Source: BJGO01 sp039810885 | GTDB lineage: Bacteria; Bacteroidota; Bacteroidia; Chitinophagales; UBA10324 | Length of the DNA: 64,000 bases | NCBI GenBank assembly: GCA_039810885.1 | Contig: JBDHXV010000007.1 | Coordinates: 1 to 64,000 of the forward strand | Direction of reading: 5' to 3' | In this document: one piece after another, positions 26,467-35,021 of the stretch | Layout: every line of letters begins with the position of its first letter | Position numbering within the stretch: position 1 is the first letter of the stretch | The notes under the pieces: generated by a model | What the model was told of the DNA's origin: nothing | The model's input: the letters and a program-made list of their open reading frames with translations, nothing else | Database searches by the model: none | Program-made: the position numbers and the translations under genes

Positions 26467-27239
26467 TATTCTAAATGATTTGATTTTTTAAAAATCATAA
26501 CATCAGTTGAATATGTAATGTGAGCCGGTTTGCGATTTACAGTAGCAAATTCGATAATACTTAGTATAGGCAGTGATAAATTGGGCAGCCATTTAAATCG
26601 TGTCCAGATTGATAAGGCATAGGATGGATATCGGAATACACGATTTGATTTAACTAATTGAAAACCTGCATTTTTCATTAGGTCGATATATTCTTGCTTT
26701 ATTCGCTGATGATGAATGCTATCAATAATAATACTTGCATTGCTTCTGATTTGCTCAAAGAGAAATACTTCGCCGTTATCTTCTAGGATTCGATTAAACT
26801 CTTTGAAAATGATTGTCAATTCATCATTGCCGGTATGTTGAAGTACCCAATAAGTAAATATCTTAGAAAATCGTTTATTACCATATTGCATGGGATAGTT
26901 TGTCAGTAAATCATATACTATATTTTTATTTTGATGATTTATGTTGTTCGCAACACCTATCATTTCAGTTGATTTATCAATACCCACTATTTCTTTTACA
27001 AATGGTGCAGCATAGCTTGTTAGCCGACCCACGCCGCATCCGAAATCAAGCACTACATCCGAATGATTGAATCTCAGATATTTTTTTAATGATTGTTTGG
27101 TAAAATAATTTCTAAAAATGTTTTGATGAACAGTTGCCGGGCTGGTGTTGGCATCTAATACGGCGTTTTCGTTATTATGCGACAAGGCACGGGCGTTAAA
27201 CTCCGAGATTACTTTTTCTTTATCTATGTGACTATCCAT
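26466..27239 (-). CDS. Class I SAM-dependent methyltransferase of the glycan cluster
   Basis: A 257-residue methyltransferase with motif I VVLDFGCGVGRLTSYAA, strand-2 acid in IVGIDKSTEMI, and FSKIFTYWVLQHT as the motif IV region. The C-terminal part carries hydrophobic helices. It sits at the end of the glycosyltransferase/amidotransferase cluster, 49 bp after the FemAB-like gene, and overlaps xth by one base. A sugar or lipid-linked glycan is a plausible substrate by context only. Confidence 0.8.
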   Translation of the reverse strand: MDSHIDKEKVISEFNARALSHNNENAVLDANTSPATVHQNIFRNYFTKQSLKKYLRFNHSDVVLDFGCGVGRLTSYAAPFVKEIVGIDKSTEMIGVANNINHQNKNIVYDLLTNYPMQYGNKRFSKIFTYWVLQHTGNDELTIIFKEFNRILEDNGEVFLFEQIRSNASIIIDSIHHQRIKQEYIDLMKNAGFQLVKSNRVFRYPSYALSIWTRFKWLPNLSLPILSIIEFATVNRKPAHITYSTDVMIFKKSNHLE

Positions 27240-27288
27240 TGCTACTAAGCTGTTTAGATGTGTAAATGTAACCCTTGTATAAACCTTA

Positions 27289-28299
27289 TTAAAGGCCTGA
27301 TATTTTTTTTAATAAAGACCAGATTTTATATTGTATGGGATTAGAAATAATATCAATTCTTGCTGAAGGAAGTGCTGCAGTTCCAAAATCATTTTTAAAT
27401 CTGGAAATACCATATATAAATTTATTATTGTTGTTATAAGTAGCGTTTTCCATAGCTACCTGTCCAAGCATGTATCTCTCATATCCTAATTGTTGATATT
27501 GCATAGCGATATTCCAGTGTAACAGATGCCCTGCGCCAAGTTGGTTTTTAATATTCCCGCCGAAAGAATACATTGCATATTTACCATACTGAATAACAAA
27601 AGCAGCACTTAAAACTTGTTTATTATGTTTAGCAAAAAACAACTTAACGCAGTTGTGTTTGGATAGCAACTCAAACTTTTTCCGTACAAAGTCTGAATTT
27701 GGAGCGCTTTCAGATTGCTGTTTATAGGTTTCATTTACAAGAGATAAGAATGATTCAATATCGTTATTACTAATGATTTCAACACCTAATTTAAGAGCCT
27801 TATTGATATTGCGACGGTGAGACTCCTTTATCCTTTTCCATAAATCCTCTTTACTAATTGTTAAGTCAAAGTATGCGACTTTAAATAAGCGAGTTTGGCG
27901 GGGATTTGATTTCTCGTATAAAGCAATATTTTCTATGCCGCCGTTATAACCGGAGGAATAGATATAAACTATTTTTTGAGTTTTGATATAGTCTTCGATA
28001 GCATCGTTTAAATAATGCATTGCGTCAGAGTTTCCGGGCAATGTAATTGCTTCTCCAAGCATACTTAAAGATGAACTTATCTTTTTATAAATCGGTAATT
28101 TCTTGCTGATATATTCAAAAGCCTTAATTCCAGCAATCAGGGTACCATCCTTGTATAGTTGAAAATAAACAGGGATTTGATTAAATAATACACTTGTGCC
28201 ATCATAATAACTTGTTTGCAAGCAGTTACTGTTAAGCAGGCAGAGCGCATTCCACTCTTCAATATGTAGTGGGGTATGATAGGTGATTTTAGTTTCCAC
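27289..28299 (-). CDS. FemAB/GNAT-like acyltransferase
   Basis: A 336-residue protein with the double-GNAT fold used in FemAB and related envelope-modifying transferases. YFDLTISKEDLWKRIKESHRRNINKALKLGVEI is the typical hinge into the second domain. SAAFVIQYGKYAMYSFGGN and HLLHWNIAMQYQQLGYERYMLG form the core GNAT motif. It lies 3 bp after the amidotransferase fusion gene. Such proteins add amino-acyl or acyl groups to amino sugars or cell-wall glycans, so it could cap an amine freed by the PIG-L enzyme (inference). Confidence 0.75.
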   Translation of the reverse strand: METKITYHTPLHIEEWNALCLLNSNCLQTSYYDGTSVLFNQIPVYFQLYKDGTLIAGIKAFEYISKKLPIYKKISSSLSMLGEAITLPGNSDAMHYLNDAIEDYIKTQKIVYIYSSGYNGGIENIALYEKSNPRQTRLFKVAYFDLTISKEDLWKRIKESHRRNINKALKLGVEIISNNDIESFLSLVNETYKQQSESAPNSDFVRKKFELLSKHNCVKLFFAKHNKQVLSAAFVIQYGKYAMYSFGGNIKNQLGAGHLLHWNIAMQYQQLGYERYMLGQVAMENATYNNNNKFIYGISRFKNDFGTAALPSARIDIISNPIQYKIWSLLKKISGL

Positions 28300-28302
28300 C
28301 GA

Positions 28303-31257
28303 TTAAGCAAATAATATTTTATAAAAATCAAAGAGAAGATTTGATGCTTGCTTTACATCTGTTACCGGGGCAATAGGGGTGCTCAACACATTCCGGAGGT
28401 TGTTGGCGGAGACTATTTTGTTGTAAGTAATTAAGTAATCTATGCGATTTAACTTTTTTGAATCTAAATTTGACAGTTGCTCATGTTGATTTGAAGTCTG
28501 GATAAGAAGAGGCTGATATATAATTCGAACACTTGGGTTAAGTTTTTTTATTTCTAAAGCGATAATCAGTGTTTTTTTATTCACGCAGTGGATCGCCTCA
28601 AACCCATAGCGTGCAATTATATCGGAGATACGCTTTATATTTCTTGATGTATGGTCGGTGCCCGGATAGTTTAGAGGCAGTTTCTTAAAAAGTAATCCTT
28701 CAGAAGTTTTGCCATAGTCTAACTTTCTATCATACAATCCGATTGCTGTTATGGAATAATAATTTGCAAGACCTTCAAATAAATCGGTAATTAAAGAATT
28801 GAAATATTCAAATTGGTCTAATAAGACGACAACACTTTTTCTTCTTTTTATTTGATACGGAGATTCAGAAGGGAGGTTAAGTGCTCTTTTTACGACACGA
28901 ACTAATGGTTTATATTTTCGAGCAACATCAATTATATTGGGGTAGTCGGTGTGGCTCTTGGGTGTGGCATTCATTATATCCAAGAATTGTTGTTCCGTCA
29001 ATCCAAATTTTTTAATAATAAATATCTTATCCTCTCGGAGTAGGTTTTCATCAATAATAGGTTGAGCCAAGAGTTCGTAAGCCTCTTCTTTTGTCATTTG
29101 GCCGCTACATATTAATGTTGAATAATGAGAATAACGTTTATCTATATGGAATTTATTAGGTAAGATATAGGATTGATAGAAGCGAGTAATTATAGACTCA
29201 TAATGCTTGCCTCCATAATCTCGCCACCCCAACTCATCGGCAAGGATTTTTTTCGCTTCTTTCTTAATGTAATTCACATGATCAAGAAGCTTTATGGTTT
29301 TAATGCGGTAAACTTTATTATAAAGGATTGTTTTAAAAAAGCCTAAGCGAGGAAAGGTCTTTAGGGGGATGGTACCAAATCTATTATGGATCGCCTTAAT
29401 GTTTATCGTATCCGACTTTAAATAGTTCCAAGATTCGGGCAACATTCCTTCTGTTACCTGACTCTCGCCACTTAGTATATATTTTATACCATGCTTGGCG
29501 GCTTCATTAAAAAGTGCTGCAAAGATGGCATGGTCTGAGGGGGCTTCTAAGTCAACGACAGAAGCCTTGAGATAACTTAATTGTAAGTCTCTAAACTCGT
29601 CCCATTTAATTACGTGAGTATATAAATCGATACCCAACTTGGTCACAATGTTTTCAATATTCTTTACAGCTAATTCGGTATTCCATCCGTTATCAAGGTG
29701 CACAGCCAGAGGTCTAAGTCCGGCCTTAACAGTAAGATAAGCTACATAAGAACTGTCAACTCCACCGCTTAATCCTATAATGCAATCATATTTTTTCCCC
29801 TTCCCTTCGCTCTTAATTTTTTCAATTAAGTTATTAAAGCGCTTATTTCTCTCATTGTCAGTAACTAGATTGTCATAATTGATTTTATCGTACAACACAC
29901 AATGATTGCATAGTCCATCTTCATTAAAATAAATATCGGGGTCTGCAAAATTGTTGAATACACAACGAACACATTCTCGATAGTTGTTATGCTTATGTAT
30001 GGGTTCGGGAAGGCGGAACTGAATGCCCGTTAATGGTTTAAAATCTGTAAAGTGTTGTAAAGAGATTTTATGATATAAACTTATGAGATGATACTTTTCG
30101 GTATCCCAGCTCAATTTATGCTTACTCTTAATTATGTTTTCCTTATAGTAGCTATAGTTGTTTAGTATAAGATTAAAGCCATCTAAAAAGGCTCCTTTTC
30201 TGTCGCCATTAATACAAGCACCTATTTTGTATAAGCTAATAATATTCTTATGCTCGGGTTGTGCAGCAGATAAAATAGGCAACTCAGACATTACATAATG
30301 AAACAACTTATTTTCTAAGCCAAGCCAGTAGGATAAGTATTTTTTATTCCATGTTGGAATTATGCCCACATCGCACGAGGCCAAAGTATTAACAATCTTG
30401 GAGGAGTCAATTATGTCGTGGAAGAAAATATTTGTTAAGTTAGACTCGGCGACTAATTGTTTGAAATATTCTTTATGTCCGCCATCTTTACAAAATATAA
30501 CAAGAGCAATATTTTTTTGATTGCCCAAGTCGCTAATTGCTTGTTCAATGTTGCGGTTCTTTTTATAAATCAAAAAAGAAAACAGTACGACAACCTTGTG
30601 ATCTTTAGGAATGTTAAATTTTTTTCTTACGTAATCGTTCCGTTCAGTTATTTCTTCATATAGAACAAAGTTTCTTACAACAGTGACCGGGCTCTTTGCT
30701 TTCAGATATTTCTGAAGATCATCCGCAAGAGATTGATTGACTGTAATGATATGATCAATATACTTTTTATCATACCATTCACGAATAATTTCAAACTTTC
30801 GGACAAGCTGTGATTTAATCATCACTATGGGAGACCAAGAAGAGTAGTGTAGTGGCCATTCATGAAACAACTCATGAGAGTCGTAGATTAAAACAACTTC
30901 GGGCAGCTTTTTTTTAATAAGAACGCCCAGATGCAACATTTGCCAATCGTGACAATGAAGTATGTGCGGCTTATAGGAGGCAATAAGCGCTGCTAATTCT
31001 TTTAAATAACTAATGGATGTTTTAAAGTCGTGTATTTTTTTATCAAAAAGACGTTTGACTTTTATACCATTGATAGTTTCTTCCTTTGGGAGGGATTGTT
31101 TATAAACAGCGAAGAGCGTAAGATCGTACCCGGCTTCTGCGATAGAAAATGCTTCGCGATATATCCGTTGATCATTCGTGAACTCATTATCACATAACAT
31201 GGCAACTCGAATATCAGAAACCGATTGAATGCTGTTGCCAATAATATTATCGGACAT
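28303..31257 (-). CDS. Fusion: GT4-like glycosyltransferase + N-acetyl sugar amidotransferase (WbpG family) + half glycosyltransferase
   Basis: An unbroken 984-residue frame with three modules. Residues 15-400 are a GT4-type glycosyltransferase (LHCHDWQMLHLG, YDSHELFHEWP, VVRNF, LENKLFHYVMSELPIL). Residues 420-800 form a complete WbpG/PseA-like amidotransferase: CVRC and CNHC zinc pairs near 427 and 448, the PP-loop SGGVDSS near 495, and LSGESQVTEGM. Residues about 805-984 resemble only the N-terminal half of the same glycosyltransferase. WbpG enzymes use ATP and ammonia to turn a sugar N-acetyl group into acetamidino. HisF2 and HisH, the expected ammonia suppliers, are encoded directly upstream, with an 11-bp overlap. 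The architecture suggests transfer and amidination are coupled. Confidence 0.85.
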   Translation of the reverse strand: MSDNIIGNSIQSVSDIRVAMLCDNEFTNDQRIYREAFSIAEAGYDLTLFAVYKQSLPKEETINGIKVKRLFDKKIHDFKTSISYLKELAALIASYKPHILHCHDWQMLHLGVLIKKKLPEVVLIYDSHELFHEWPLHYSSWSPIVMIKSQLVRKFEIIREWYDKKYIDHIITVNQSLADDLQKYLKAKSPVTVVRNFVLYEEITERNDYVRKKFNIPKDHKVVVLFSFLIYKKNRNIEQAISDLGNQKNIALVIFCKDGGHKEYFKQLVAESNLTNIFFHDIIDSSKIVNTLASCDVGIIPTWNKKYLSYWLGLENKLFHYVMSELPILSAAQPEHKNIISLYKIGACINGDRKGAFLDGFNLILNNYSYYKENIIKSKHKLSWDTEKYHLISLYHKISLQHFTDFKPLTGIQFRLPEPIHKHNNYRECVRCVFNNFADPDIYFNEDGLCNHCVLYDKINYDNLVTDNERNKRFNNLIEKIKSEGKGKKYDCIIGLSGGVDSSYVAYLTVKAGLRPLAVHLDNGWNTELAVKNIENIVTKLGIDLYTHVIKWDEFRDLQLSYLKASVVDLEAPSDHAIFAALFNEAAKHGIKYILSGESQVTEGMLPESWNYLKSDTINIKAIHNRFGTIPLKTFPRLGFFKTILYNKVYRIKTIKLLDHVNYIKKEAKKILADELGWRDYGGKHYESIITRFYQSYILPNKFHIDKRYSHYSTLICSGQMTKEEAYELLAQPIIDENLLREDKIFIIKKFGLTEQQFLDIMNATPKSHTDYPNIIDVARKYKPLVRVVKRALNLPSESPYQIKRRKSVVVLLDQFEYFNSLITDLFEGLANYYSITAIGLYDRKLDYGKTSEGLLFKKLPLNYPGTDHTSRNIKRISDIIARYGFEAIHCVNKKTLIIALEIKKLNPSVRIIYQPLLIQTSNQHEQLSNLDSKKLNRIDYLITYNKIVSANNLRNVLSTPIAPVTDVKQASNLLFDFYKILFA

Positions 31258-32002
31258 TAGATTGTCTAAAATTTTCGTCGGGGAAATTAATTAATATCGC
31301 ATTTTTATTACCGCTAAACACAAATAAACTGCCTGCCGCCGCACCGGCAGCCCCCATTTTTAATACGGCTTTTATTTCGTTATAATCTTTGGCGCCACCG
31401 GAGATAATAACAGGCAGAGATGTAATTCGAAGTATCTCGGCTAATAAATCTAAATTATACCCCTGCTTCGTTCCTTCGCGATCAATATCCTGAAGGATTA
31501 TTTCGCCAACACCCGCATCTTCGAGATATTTAACATGGTCTATTATGGTAGTGTTGAGTCGGTTAGATCCACTTTTTGTATAAACACCGGTTTTGCCAAA
31601 CCAATTTTTCTTAACATCAACAAATGAGGCTATTGTGCTGGTGCCAAATGTTTTACAGGCTTGAATTAAGAATTCTCTGTTTTCTGTTGCGGTATTGATG
31701 CACACTTTTTCAATTCCACAACGCAAAACAGATTCGATGTCGTTCATAGACGAGATGCCGCCACTATAACTTAAAGGCATAAAGGCTTCGCCGGCCATTT
31801 CAAATAAGAGGTTCAGGTTAATAGAGGTTCTTCTTTTTCCTGCATCAATATCAACGATCATCAATTCGTCTGCAAACTTTGAGTTAAATATTTTAACCGT
31901 GTTAATAGGATCACCAATATATATATCGTTCTTGAAGTTCTTTGTTTTTACAACACCACTATTGTGTAATAACAATACCGGAATAATTCGAGGGCGATAC
32001 AC
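31247..32002 (-). CDS. HisF2/AglZ-type acetamidino modification protein (HisF homologue)
   Basis: A 251-residue TIM-barrel protein. It begins RPRIIPVLLLHNSGVVKTKNF, where true HisF has RIIPCLDVxxGRVVKG; the essential cyclase Asp is Leu here. VDIDAGKR, SYSGGIS, FVDVKKNWFGK, QDIDREGTKQGYNLDL and VIISGGAKDYNEI follow the HisF barrel. Loss of the first catalytic Asp and the neighbouring amidotransferase point to the HisF2 group, which passes ammonia from HisH to a WbpG-type enzyme rather than making histidine. Its start shares one base with the hisH stop. Confidence 0.88.
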   Translation of the reverse strand: MYRPRIIPVLLLHNSGVVKTKNFKNDIYIGDPINTVKIFNSKFADELMIVDIDAGKRRTSINLNLLFEMAGEAFMPLSYSGGISSMNDIESVLRCGIEKVCINTATENREFLIQACKTFGTSTIASFVDVKKNWFGKTGVYTKSGSNRLNTTIIDHVKYLEDAGVGEIILQDIDREGTKQGYNLDLLAEILRITSLPVIISGGAKDYNEIKAVLKMGAAGAAAGSLFVFSGNKNAILINFPDENFRQSNVR

Positions 32003-32604
32003 TATAGATTATGAATAAAATTAGTGAGCAATGCCATTCCAAAACGATGGCTTTTTTCAGGATGAAACTGAACACCGAAAATATTCTCTTTCTGAAAGCC
32101 GGAAACAAATTCATCGCCGTAGTTTGTAGTAAGCAGAGTGTCTATAGAATTGTTGAGCACAACATGATAAGAGTGTACAAAGTAAAATGAGCTTTCCTCA
32201 TTTTGAATTATTTTATTATCCTTAGCAATGTGCACATCGTTCCATCCCATGTGGGGCACCCGTATAGATGTGTTTCTAAACCGAATGACTGAAGCATCTA
32301 TCCACCCCAGCCCCGGCAATGTTCCCTCCTCACTGTGTTTGCACATTAATTGCATACCTAAACAAATACCAAGCACGGGGGTTTTCTTTATTAACACCTT
32401 TTCGTTAAGTATGTCAAAAAGATGATTGTTGTGTATGAGTTTCATACCATGGTCGAAGGCTCCGACCCCGGGAAGAATTAAGTGTGAGGCTTCGCGAATG
32501 ATGGAAGGATCATTGCTGATCTCAGACCGAAATCCTAAGTAAGAAAACATGTTTTGCACACTTTGGATATTTCCTAACCCGTAATTTACAATGACAATAC
32601 TCAC
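32002..32604 (-). CDS. hisH: HisH-type glutamine amidotransferase (ammonia supplier for sugar amidination)
   Basis: A class I glutaminase of 200 residues. The nucleophile is Cys81 in GICLGMQLM, and His181/Glu183 lie in GVQFHPEKSH. The N-terminus IVNYGLGNIQSVQNMFSYLG is typical of HisH. It is encoded between a glycosyltransferase (4-bp overlap) and the HisF2-like gene, with no other histidine genes in the window. It should hydrolyse glutamine and channel ammonia through HisF2 to the amidotransferase fusion. Confidence 0.9.
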   Translation of the reverse strand: MSIVIVNYGLGNIQSVQNMFSYLGFRSEISNDPSIIREASHLILPGVGAFDHGMKLIHNNHLFDILNEKVLIKKTPVLGICLGMQLMCKHSEEGTLPGLGWIDASVIRFRNTSIRVPHMGWNDVHIAKDNKIIQNEESSFYFVHSYHVVLNNSIDTLLTTNYGDEFVSGFQKENIFGVQFHPEKSHRFGMALLTNFIHNL

Positions 32605-33785
32605 GCGTTGTGGGTTGTTTTATTGTTGATGATGGTTTGATAAAGCGATAGAAGTTTCTTTTGCTCTACATCCCAGCACAATTCCTTTTTAGCGATTCGG
32701 CAATTTTGCTTATACCGTTCTTTATTTGCAATAAGATTATGAATAGCCGATTGAATCGTATTAATTTTTTCAGGATTAATACACACCCCAACATCATGGT
32801 TATTGATTACTTTCTCATATTCGGGTTGTGCCGTTCCAAGTATTGGAATTTCACTCATTATATAGGTAAACAACTTATTATCTAATGCAAGCCAATATGA
32901 CAGTTTCATTTTATACCAGGCCGTTACTAAGCCAATATCGCAACAGGAAATAGTCTCCTCAATAGTATTCACTGGGATTAAGTCGTGGAAGTAAATATTC
33001 TTATATCCACACTTATCGACATAATTTTCAAACCAGATGCGGCGTTCGTTTCTTCTGGTTATAATAATAAGGTGCACATTAGGCATTTGACCAATGGCAT
33101 CAACAAAGTTTTCCATAAGATTGGTATATCTATAAACATTAACACCGATATACACGATAGCGCAATCATTCGCCGGAATATTGAATTTTTGTCTTAGGGT
33201 TTGATCTGTTTTATTGGGCAGTTCTTTGAAAGAGGGAATGTTGCGGGTAACTATAGGGTCACTTTTTAACTTAAAGTATTTTTTAAGAATTGCAGCAATC
33301 GAATCATTAACGGTAATCAAGTATTCAATTTTTTGCCCATTTCTTTTTTCACGGCGCATTTCATAATATCGAACGATATACGATTTGAGTTGATTTATGA
33401 TTGACTGATTAGAATAGTTTACGGGCCAAGAATGGAACAACTCGCGCGATTCATAAATAAGTATCGTGCCGGGGCACATAGATTTTACTATAGCACCAAC
33501 ATGAAGCATATATTGATCGTGGCAGTGTAACACATCGAATTTTTCTTTTGCAATCTTCAAAGCAAATTCTTCTAATTTCCGTCTATTAGAAAATGCCCAA
33601 TAATCCGGAGGTATAACTCTTCGTATTGTTAAATTATCTTCTTTTGATTCTTGCAGAAGTTGGTCATCTGATAAGCAATAAAGAAAAAGTTCGATTGGAA
33701 GGGATTTTAAGCTTTTTATTTCTAAAACCGCTCTTCTATCTGTTACTAAGGTGTTATCTAGGAGTACGGCTACTCTAAGTGCCAT
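32601..33785 (-). CDS. GT4-like glycosyltransferase, paralogue of the fusion protein's first module
   Basis: A 394-residue glycosyltransferase that aligns over its length with residues 15-400 of the fusion protein two genes downstream. Compare LHCHDQYMLHVGAIVKS with LHCHDWQMLHLGVLIKK, YESRELFHSWPVNYS with YDSHELFHEWPLHYS, and LDNKLFTYIMSEIPILG with LENKLFHYVMSELPILS. It is an internal duplication within the cluster, probably adding another sugar to the same glycan. It overlaps hisH by 4 bp. Confidence 0.85.
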   Translation of the reverse strand: MALRVAVLLDNTLVTDRRAVLEIKSLKSLPIELFLYCLSDDQLLQESKEDNLTIRRVIPPDYWAFSNRRKLEEFALKIAKEKFDVLHCHDQYMLHVGAIVKSMCPGTILIYESRELFHSWPVNYSNQSIINQLKSYIVRYYEMRREKRNGQKIEYLITVNDSIAAILKKYFKLKSDPIVTRNIPSFKELPNKTDQTLRQKFNIPANDCAIVYIGVNVYRYTNLMENFVDAIGQMPNVHLIIITRRNERRIWFENYVDKCGYKNIYFHDLIPVNTIEETISCCDIGLVTAWYKMKLSYWLALDNKLFTYIMSEIPILGTAQPEYEKVINNHDVGVCINPEKINTIQSAIHNLIANKERYKQNCRIAKKELCWDVEQKKLLSLYQTIINNKTTHNA

Positions 33786-33801
33786 AAAAGGAAAAGTATT
33801 A

Positions 33802-34434
33802 TCAGTTAATAAACTTCAAAACCTCGAAAGCTTCAGCAAAGGTAGCTCCGGTCTGAACGCCCCGCGTTATGGCCAAGGCCCGTAAAAAATTCTCACTGCA
33901 ATAGGAGCGATGTGCCTGAGATTTATACGCATTAAGAGCCTCGACTTTTTTTGCCACGTGGCGTTCGTCAAGCTTAATAAAGAAATTTGTTTTAATGGAA
34001 AGGTTGTTCCACGGGAGCTCGTATCCAATAATTGAAACATCCTTAAATGCGCGCAGGGTTTCATTGTGAATGACCTGGTGATCCTGATGAAGGTCGGTTG
34101 AGCAGGGAGTTAGTACGAGTGTAGGGCATATTTCTTTTTTCAAGCGCACCATATCTTCTAGAATCTCTTGTCGATTAGTATAAAATGTGCGCACATCATA
34201 ATCAAACAAACGTAAGTTTTGAGGAGCAATACCAAGTAATTGGGTAGCAGCCTTAACTTCTTTTTCAAGCGTATCGGGAGCGAGGCCTTCGCCAAGAGAT
34301 TTTCTACAGAGAGAAAATGCCACATAATAAACCACTTTTCCCTGCTCAACAAATTTTGAGATGCTTCCACCGCAACCAAGCTCCCCATCATCGGTATGTG
34401 GGGCCATTATTAAAATCTTTTCGTTATTAATCAT
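33802..34434 (-). CDS. PIG-L/LmbE family N-deacetylase
   Basis: A 210-residue zinc-dependent deacetylase. The N-terminal motif is APHTDDGELGCGG (usual form PHPDDxExGCGG), with STDLHQDHQVIH supplying the other metal ligands. The family removes N-acetyl groups from amino sugars such as GlcNAc conjugates. GYELPWNN and SQAHRSYCSENFLRALAITRGVQ are features I associate with members in surface-polysaccharide clusters rather than with BshB. It overlaps hpt by 8 bp and precedes the glycosyltransferase by 16 bp. Confidence 0.85.
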   Translation of the reverse strand: MINNEKILIMAPHTDDGELGCGGSISKFVEQGKVVYYVAFSLCRKSLGEGLAPDTLEKEVKAATQLLGIAPQNLRLFDYDVRTFYTNRQEILEDMVRLKKEICPTLVLTPCSTDLHQDHQVIHNETLRAFKDVSIIGYELPWNNLSIKTNFFIKLDERHVAKKVEALNAYKSQAHRSYCSENFLRALAITRGVQTGATFAEAFEVLKFIN

Positions 34435-34969
34435 TTGCTTCGTTATTGATTACATAGATATCATTCAGATTGCGACCGAGACCGTCATAATCCAAGCCGT
34501 AGCCAACAATAAAATCATTGGGTATTTCCATTCCAGAATAACGCACATTAATATTATGTTGAAGAGCGGCTGGTTTTACCAGCAGGGATGCAATTTCTAT
34601 AGATGCGGGATTCTGTGACTGTATAATTGGCAAGAACTCAAACAAGGTTTTTCCGGTATCAACAATATCTTCTAAGATAATGATGTGACGATTTTCCAAG
34701 GGAATATCTTGTCCGATTAAAGTGCGTACACGGCCGGTTGATTGCGTGCCTTGATAAGAGGCTAGCTTAACAAAAGTAATTTCACATTCAAGCCGGATAT
34801 ATTTCATTAGATCTGCGGCAAACATAAAAGAGCCATTTAGAATAGCCATAAACAGCGGAAACTTATTTATGTAGTCGTTATTAATGCTATCTGCAATATG
34901 CTTAATTCGTGTTTGTATTTGATCACCGGAGAGGTAGGGTTTAAAGGTTTTGTCGCGCAGAGTAATCAT
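34427..34969 (-). CDS. hpt: Hypoxanthine phosphoribosyltransferase
   Basis: A purine salvage enzyme making IMP/GMP from base and PRPP. The PRPP-binding motif HIIILEDIVDTGKTL lies near residues 93-107. FVKLASYQGTQSTGRV and a C-terminal VGYGLDYDGLGRNL complete the family pattern. The 180 residues are normal length. It is the first gene of the tightly packed run that continues through the glycan cluster. Confidence 0.93.
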   Translation of the reverse strand: MITLRDKTFKPYLSGDQIQTRIKHIADSINNDYINKFPLFMAILNGSFMFAADLMKYIRLECEITFVKLASYQGTQSTGRVRTLIGQDIPLENRHIIILEDIVDTGKTLFEFLPIIQSQNPASIEIASLLVKPAALQHNINVRYSGMEIPNDFIVGYGLDYDGLGRNLNDIYVINNEAND

Positions 34970-34987
34970 CCTGATTTATTAAGCGAA

Positions 34988-34995
34988 CAAAGGTA
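34988..34995 (-). promoter_or_regulatory. TAnnTTTG box upstream of hpt and the glycan cluster
   Basis: On the minus strand TACCTTTG matches the -7 consensus and lies 18 bp before the hpt ATG, in the short gap after the glucosaminidase gene. No clear -33 TTTG is visible. It could start a transcript running through hpt and the overlapping genes after it. Confidence 0.35.
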
Positions 34996-35021
34996 GTGTA
35001 GAAGTGATTATGACATCACTC

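Noticed and set aside
31247..32604. HisF and HisH as part of histidine biosynthesis
   Set aside because: HisF lacks the first catalytic Asp, no other his gene is nearby, and a WbpG-type amidotransferase is adjacent.
34006..34022. GTTCCACGGG as a third parS-like site
   Set aside because: It lacks the palindrome and matches the consensus at only part of the left arm.
33802..34434. PIG-L gene as bshB of bacillithiol synthesis
   Set aside because: bshA is only about 2 kb away, but the sequence features fit polysaccharide-cluster PIG-L proteins better. Not excluded, but not called.
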